A program made the position numbers and the translations under genes. 64,000 bases of DNA from contig QHZD01000034.1 in assembly GCA_003225315.1 (NCBI GenBank), positions 1 through 64,000 on the forward strand, given 5' to 3'. Under the pieces are notes generated by a model, which searched no databases, was not told the origin of the DNA, and saw only the letters and a program-made list of their open reading frames with translations. Origin of the DNA: Acidobacteriota bacterium. GTDB lineage: Bacteria; Acidobacteriota; Terriglobia; Acidiferrales; UBA7541. This document shows, in pieces, positions 61,267 to 64,000 of this stretch (positions are counted from its first letter, which is position 1; the number at the start of each line of letters is the position of its first letter).

Positions 61267-63934
61267 CTATGAACCTTTTTCAAGCTGAGCCAGGCGATCC
61301 TTCAGTTTTTGCAGCTCAATGCGCTGCCCGGCAAGCGTAGCTTCCAGCCCCTTAATGATTTTCTCCGGTGCACGGCTGCGAAATGTCTCATCCCCGAGCT
61401 GTCGTTCCTTTGACGCGATAGCCTTCTCCAGACCCTCGATTTCTTTCTTCAGCCGCACCTTCTCCGCCGTTGCGTCCACCGTGTCGGAGTACGCGATGCG
61501 CACGTCAAACTGCGCCGTCGAGCGTACTGACCCGCCAACTTGCCCCAGCGCCGCCGGCGAAACCTTCAACTCGCTTAGAACCGCTAGTCGCGTAATTGCG
61601 TCAGACTCGATGTGTACTCTATTGCGTATGAACTCAGCAGTGCTCCAAAATTGGGCCGGCACTTTTTTCTTCGCGTCAAGTCTCATCTCCGCTCGAATAT
61701 TTCGCAGCGCGGTAATAACACCTTGTATTTGAGTGAAGATGTCCACCGCGCCCACAATCTTCTCTTGTGCCCACGCTTTCCGCGCCGTGGGGAATGTGTC
61801 CAGCGCAATCGACTTCCCTCCGCTCCTCTGCGGCAACTGGTGCCAAAGCTCCTCCGTCAGAAACGGCATGAAAGGATGCAGCAACCGCAGCGCGTCATCG
61901 AATGCGGCAAAAAGATTCTTCCACACGATAGTAGCCTGTTCACGGTCTGCGCTCTGGAGATCCGGCTTGACCCACTCGATATACCAGTCGCAGAAATCTC
62001 CCCAAAAAAATTGGTACACGCCCTGCGCGGCCTCGTGAAACCGATAGTTCGTCAGCGCATCGTTCACCAACTCGATCGTGCTGGCCAGCCGCGAATAAAG
62101 CCACTGATCCACCAACGGAACGCTTCCCTGATAAGCATACGGCGCCTTTGCTCGCACTTCCGGGGCCGCCAACTCCTCCAATTTCGCTCCGCCCTCTTCA
62201 AACTTGTCCAAGTTCAAAAACAAAAATCGTGCTGCGTTCCAGATTTTGTTCGCGAAATTCCGCGCGCTTGCCAGTTTGTCCTCGGACAACACGATGTCCG
62301 TCCCCGGCGCCGCCATCGACGCCAGGCAAAACCGCATCGCGTCGGTTCCGTACTGTTGATTCAGCGCCACCGGATCGAGTCCCGTCCCTTTGGACTTGGA
62401 CATTTTCTCGCCGCTCCCAGTGCGCACCAGCGAGTGCAGATATACCGCGCGGAAAGGAACTTTGCCCGTGAAGTGAATCCCCATCATGATCATCCGAGCC
62501 ACCCAGAAAAACAGGATGTCGTATCCAGTGATCAGCAGGCTCGTCGGATAATATTTCTTGAAATCGGCCGTTTCTTCCGGCCACCCGAGCGTTGAAAACG
62601 GCCAAAGCCCTGAACTGAACCAGGTGTCCAACACATCGGGATCCTGTTCAAGATTCACTGACCCGCACGTCGCGCACTTCGCCGGCTTCTCCCTCGCCAC
62701 GGTGACGTGCTTGTTCTCTTTGCAGTACCACGCTGGAATCCGGTGTCCCCACCACAGTTGGCGCGATAGCGTCCAGTCGCGGATGTTTCTCATCCAATTG
62801 AAATATTCCTCGCGCCGGTTATCCGGCACGATTTGGATTTCGCCGCGCTCCACCGCCGCAATGGCGGGCTCCGCCAGAGGCTTCATCTTGCAGAACCATT
62901 GCGTCGAAGCTCGCGGTTCGACAATCGTCTTGCTTCGTTCGCACAAACCGACGGCATTTGTGTGCTCGGTGATTTTTTCCAAAAGGCCCAGCGCTTTCAA
63001 ATCTTCAACGATCTTTTTCCGCGCCTCGAAGCGGTCCATCCCCGCGTACGCGCCTGCCGGCGCACCCATTTTGCCGTCGTCCGTCATAACGTCGATTTCC
63101 GGAAGTTTGTGGCGGCGGCCCACTTCGAAGTCATTTGGATCGTGCGCCGGGGTAATCTTCACCGCGCCCGTTCCAAACTCGCGGTCTACCATCGCATCCG
63201 CGATAATCGGAATTTCGCGATTCATCAATGGCAGCAACGCTTTCTTGCCAACAAGATGCCAGCATCGTTTCCGGCCGCGTCGTGGCCACCACGAGAAACT
63301 CTTTCGTCCCAACCACGGGATATTTGATGTACCACAAATGCCCCTGCCGCTCCTCGTGGACGACTTCCAGGTCGCTCAGCACCGTCAGACACACGGGGCA
63401 CCAATTCACTAGCCTCTTCTCGCGGTAAATCAATCCTTCTTCATACAGCCGCACGAACACTTCGCGTACCACGCGCGACATTTCCGGCGACAGCGTGAAC
63501 CTCTCCCGCGACCAGTCGCAGCTCTCCCCAATGCCCTTCATCTGGCGCGTAATCTCGCTGCCTGCTTCCGCTTTCCACTTCCATACCTGCTTTTCAAACT
63601 CTTCCCGCCCCAGCGTGTGGTAGTCAATGCCGCGATCCATCAGGTGCTTCACCACCACGCGTTGCGTCGAAATTCCCGCGTGGTCGGTGCCAGGCAAATA
63701 CAACGTGTTGTAACCAAGCATCCGGTGCCACCGCGTGAGGATGTCGATCTCCGTGTGCTCCAGCATGTGCCCGATGTGCAGTGAGCCCGTTATGTTGGGA
63801 GGGGGAATCACGATCGAAAACACCAGCCCGGGCGCATTCGGGTCCGCTTTGAACAATTCTTCCTTTACCCAGAAGTCTGCCCACCGCGGTTCGATCTGCT
63901 GCGGTTCATATGCTTTTGCTATTTCGCGACCCAT
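61267..63934 (-). pseudogene. valS: Valyl-tRNA synthetase, interrupted by deletion/frameshift
   Basis: Class I synthetase charging tRNA-Val, split across two frames. The N-terminal part has RWADFWVKEELFKADP, the HIGH box GSLHIGHM and VATTRPETML. At about 63259 the frame changes; the second part resumes with HLVGKKALLPLMNREIP, KMSKS as EKMSKSKGTG, the anticodon domain and a C-terminal coiled coil (VRLKKEIEGLEKAIASKERQ). Compared with the family, the segment normally reading GDTAVAVNP...RY between the parts is absent, implying loss of about 44 bases. As valS is usually essential, an assembly error is as likely as a true mutation. Start ATG 63934 with GGGAG upstream is preferred; ATG 63952 is possible. 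Confidence 0.85.
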
Positions 63935-64000
63935 TTGGTGCGTTTCTCCCATGCACTGGCGGGCCTTGGCCCGTCCGTTCTAGACGCGTCTAAATGGTTC

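Overview
The window reads as a chromosomal segment of a Gram-negative bacterium, most likely an Acidobacteriota (Terriglobia-like) member. This is inferred from a large TonB-dependent receptor with an N-terminal carboxypeptidase-regulatory-like domain next to a TPR protein, a secretin fused to a cohesin-like domain, a DUF4097 lipoprotein, LPS Kdo/heptose genes and a moderately high GC content. No rRNA, CRISPR array or replication origin was seen. I had no database access, so family names rest on motifs read from the translations.

Layout. 1-210: edge of a probable insertion sequence. 304-5865 (minus): TPR protein and TonB-dependent receptor. 5866-6642: gene-free spacer with a duplicated ~79-bp palindromic repeat and a good sigma70-type promoter firing rightward. 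6643-16204 (plus): compact NRPS operon made of A-PCP (leucine code), cytochrome P450, free-standing condensation-like protein, C-A-PCP-TE and Sfp-type phosphopantetheinyl transferase. 16281-16357: initiator tRNA-fMet. 16438-19683 (minus): two pseudopilins and a secretin. 19840-21835: smpB and pepA. 21871-25922 (minus): membrane protein, methyltransferase, argS. 26491-32861 (plus): larC, metG, small unknown, tatD-like, polyprenyl synthase, HDAC-like. 32874-45724 (minus): TlpA-like, DUF4097, larE, POTRA protein, glmS, purS, adenosine deaminase, S1/P1-like hydrolase, amino-acid permease, UvrD/PcrA helicase. 45819-46484 (minus): secreted unknown. 46580-53681 (plus): tightly overlapping LPS inner-core operon. 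53643-63934 (minus): comEC, rlmD-like, unknown, coaX, birA, nadC, and a valS broken by an apparent ~44-bp deletion.

The most interesting locus is the NRPS operon. A leucine-specific A-PCP protein is paired with a P450 (the arrangement used to beta-hydroxylate carrier-bound amino acids). Both condensation domains lack the catalytic second histidine of HHxxxDG (HQIIVDG and HLLVFDA). The terminal thioesterase has a cysteine nucleophile (GYCLGG) and no histidine at the usual catalytic position. So the assembly and release chemistry cannot be simply canonical. The operon sits between a repeat-rich spacer and the 3' end of a tRNA gene, which suggests, without proving, acquisition as an island.

The rest is mostly housekeeping: translation (tRNA synthetases, smpB, tRNA-fMet), cofactors (coaX, birA, nadC), nickel-pincer cofactor enzymes (larC and larE, 8 kb apart, with no lactate racemase in view), envelope biogenesis, protein secretion and DNA uptake.
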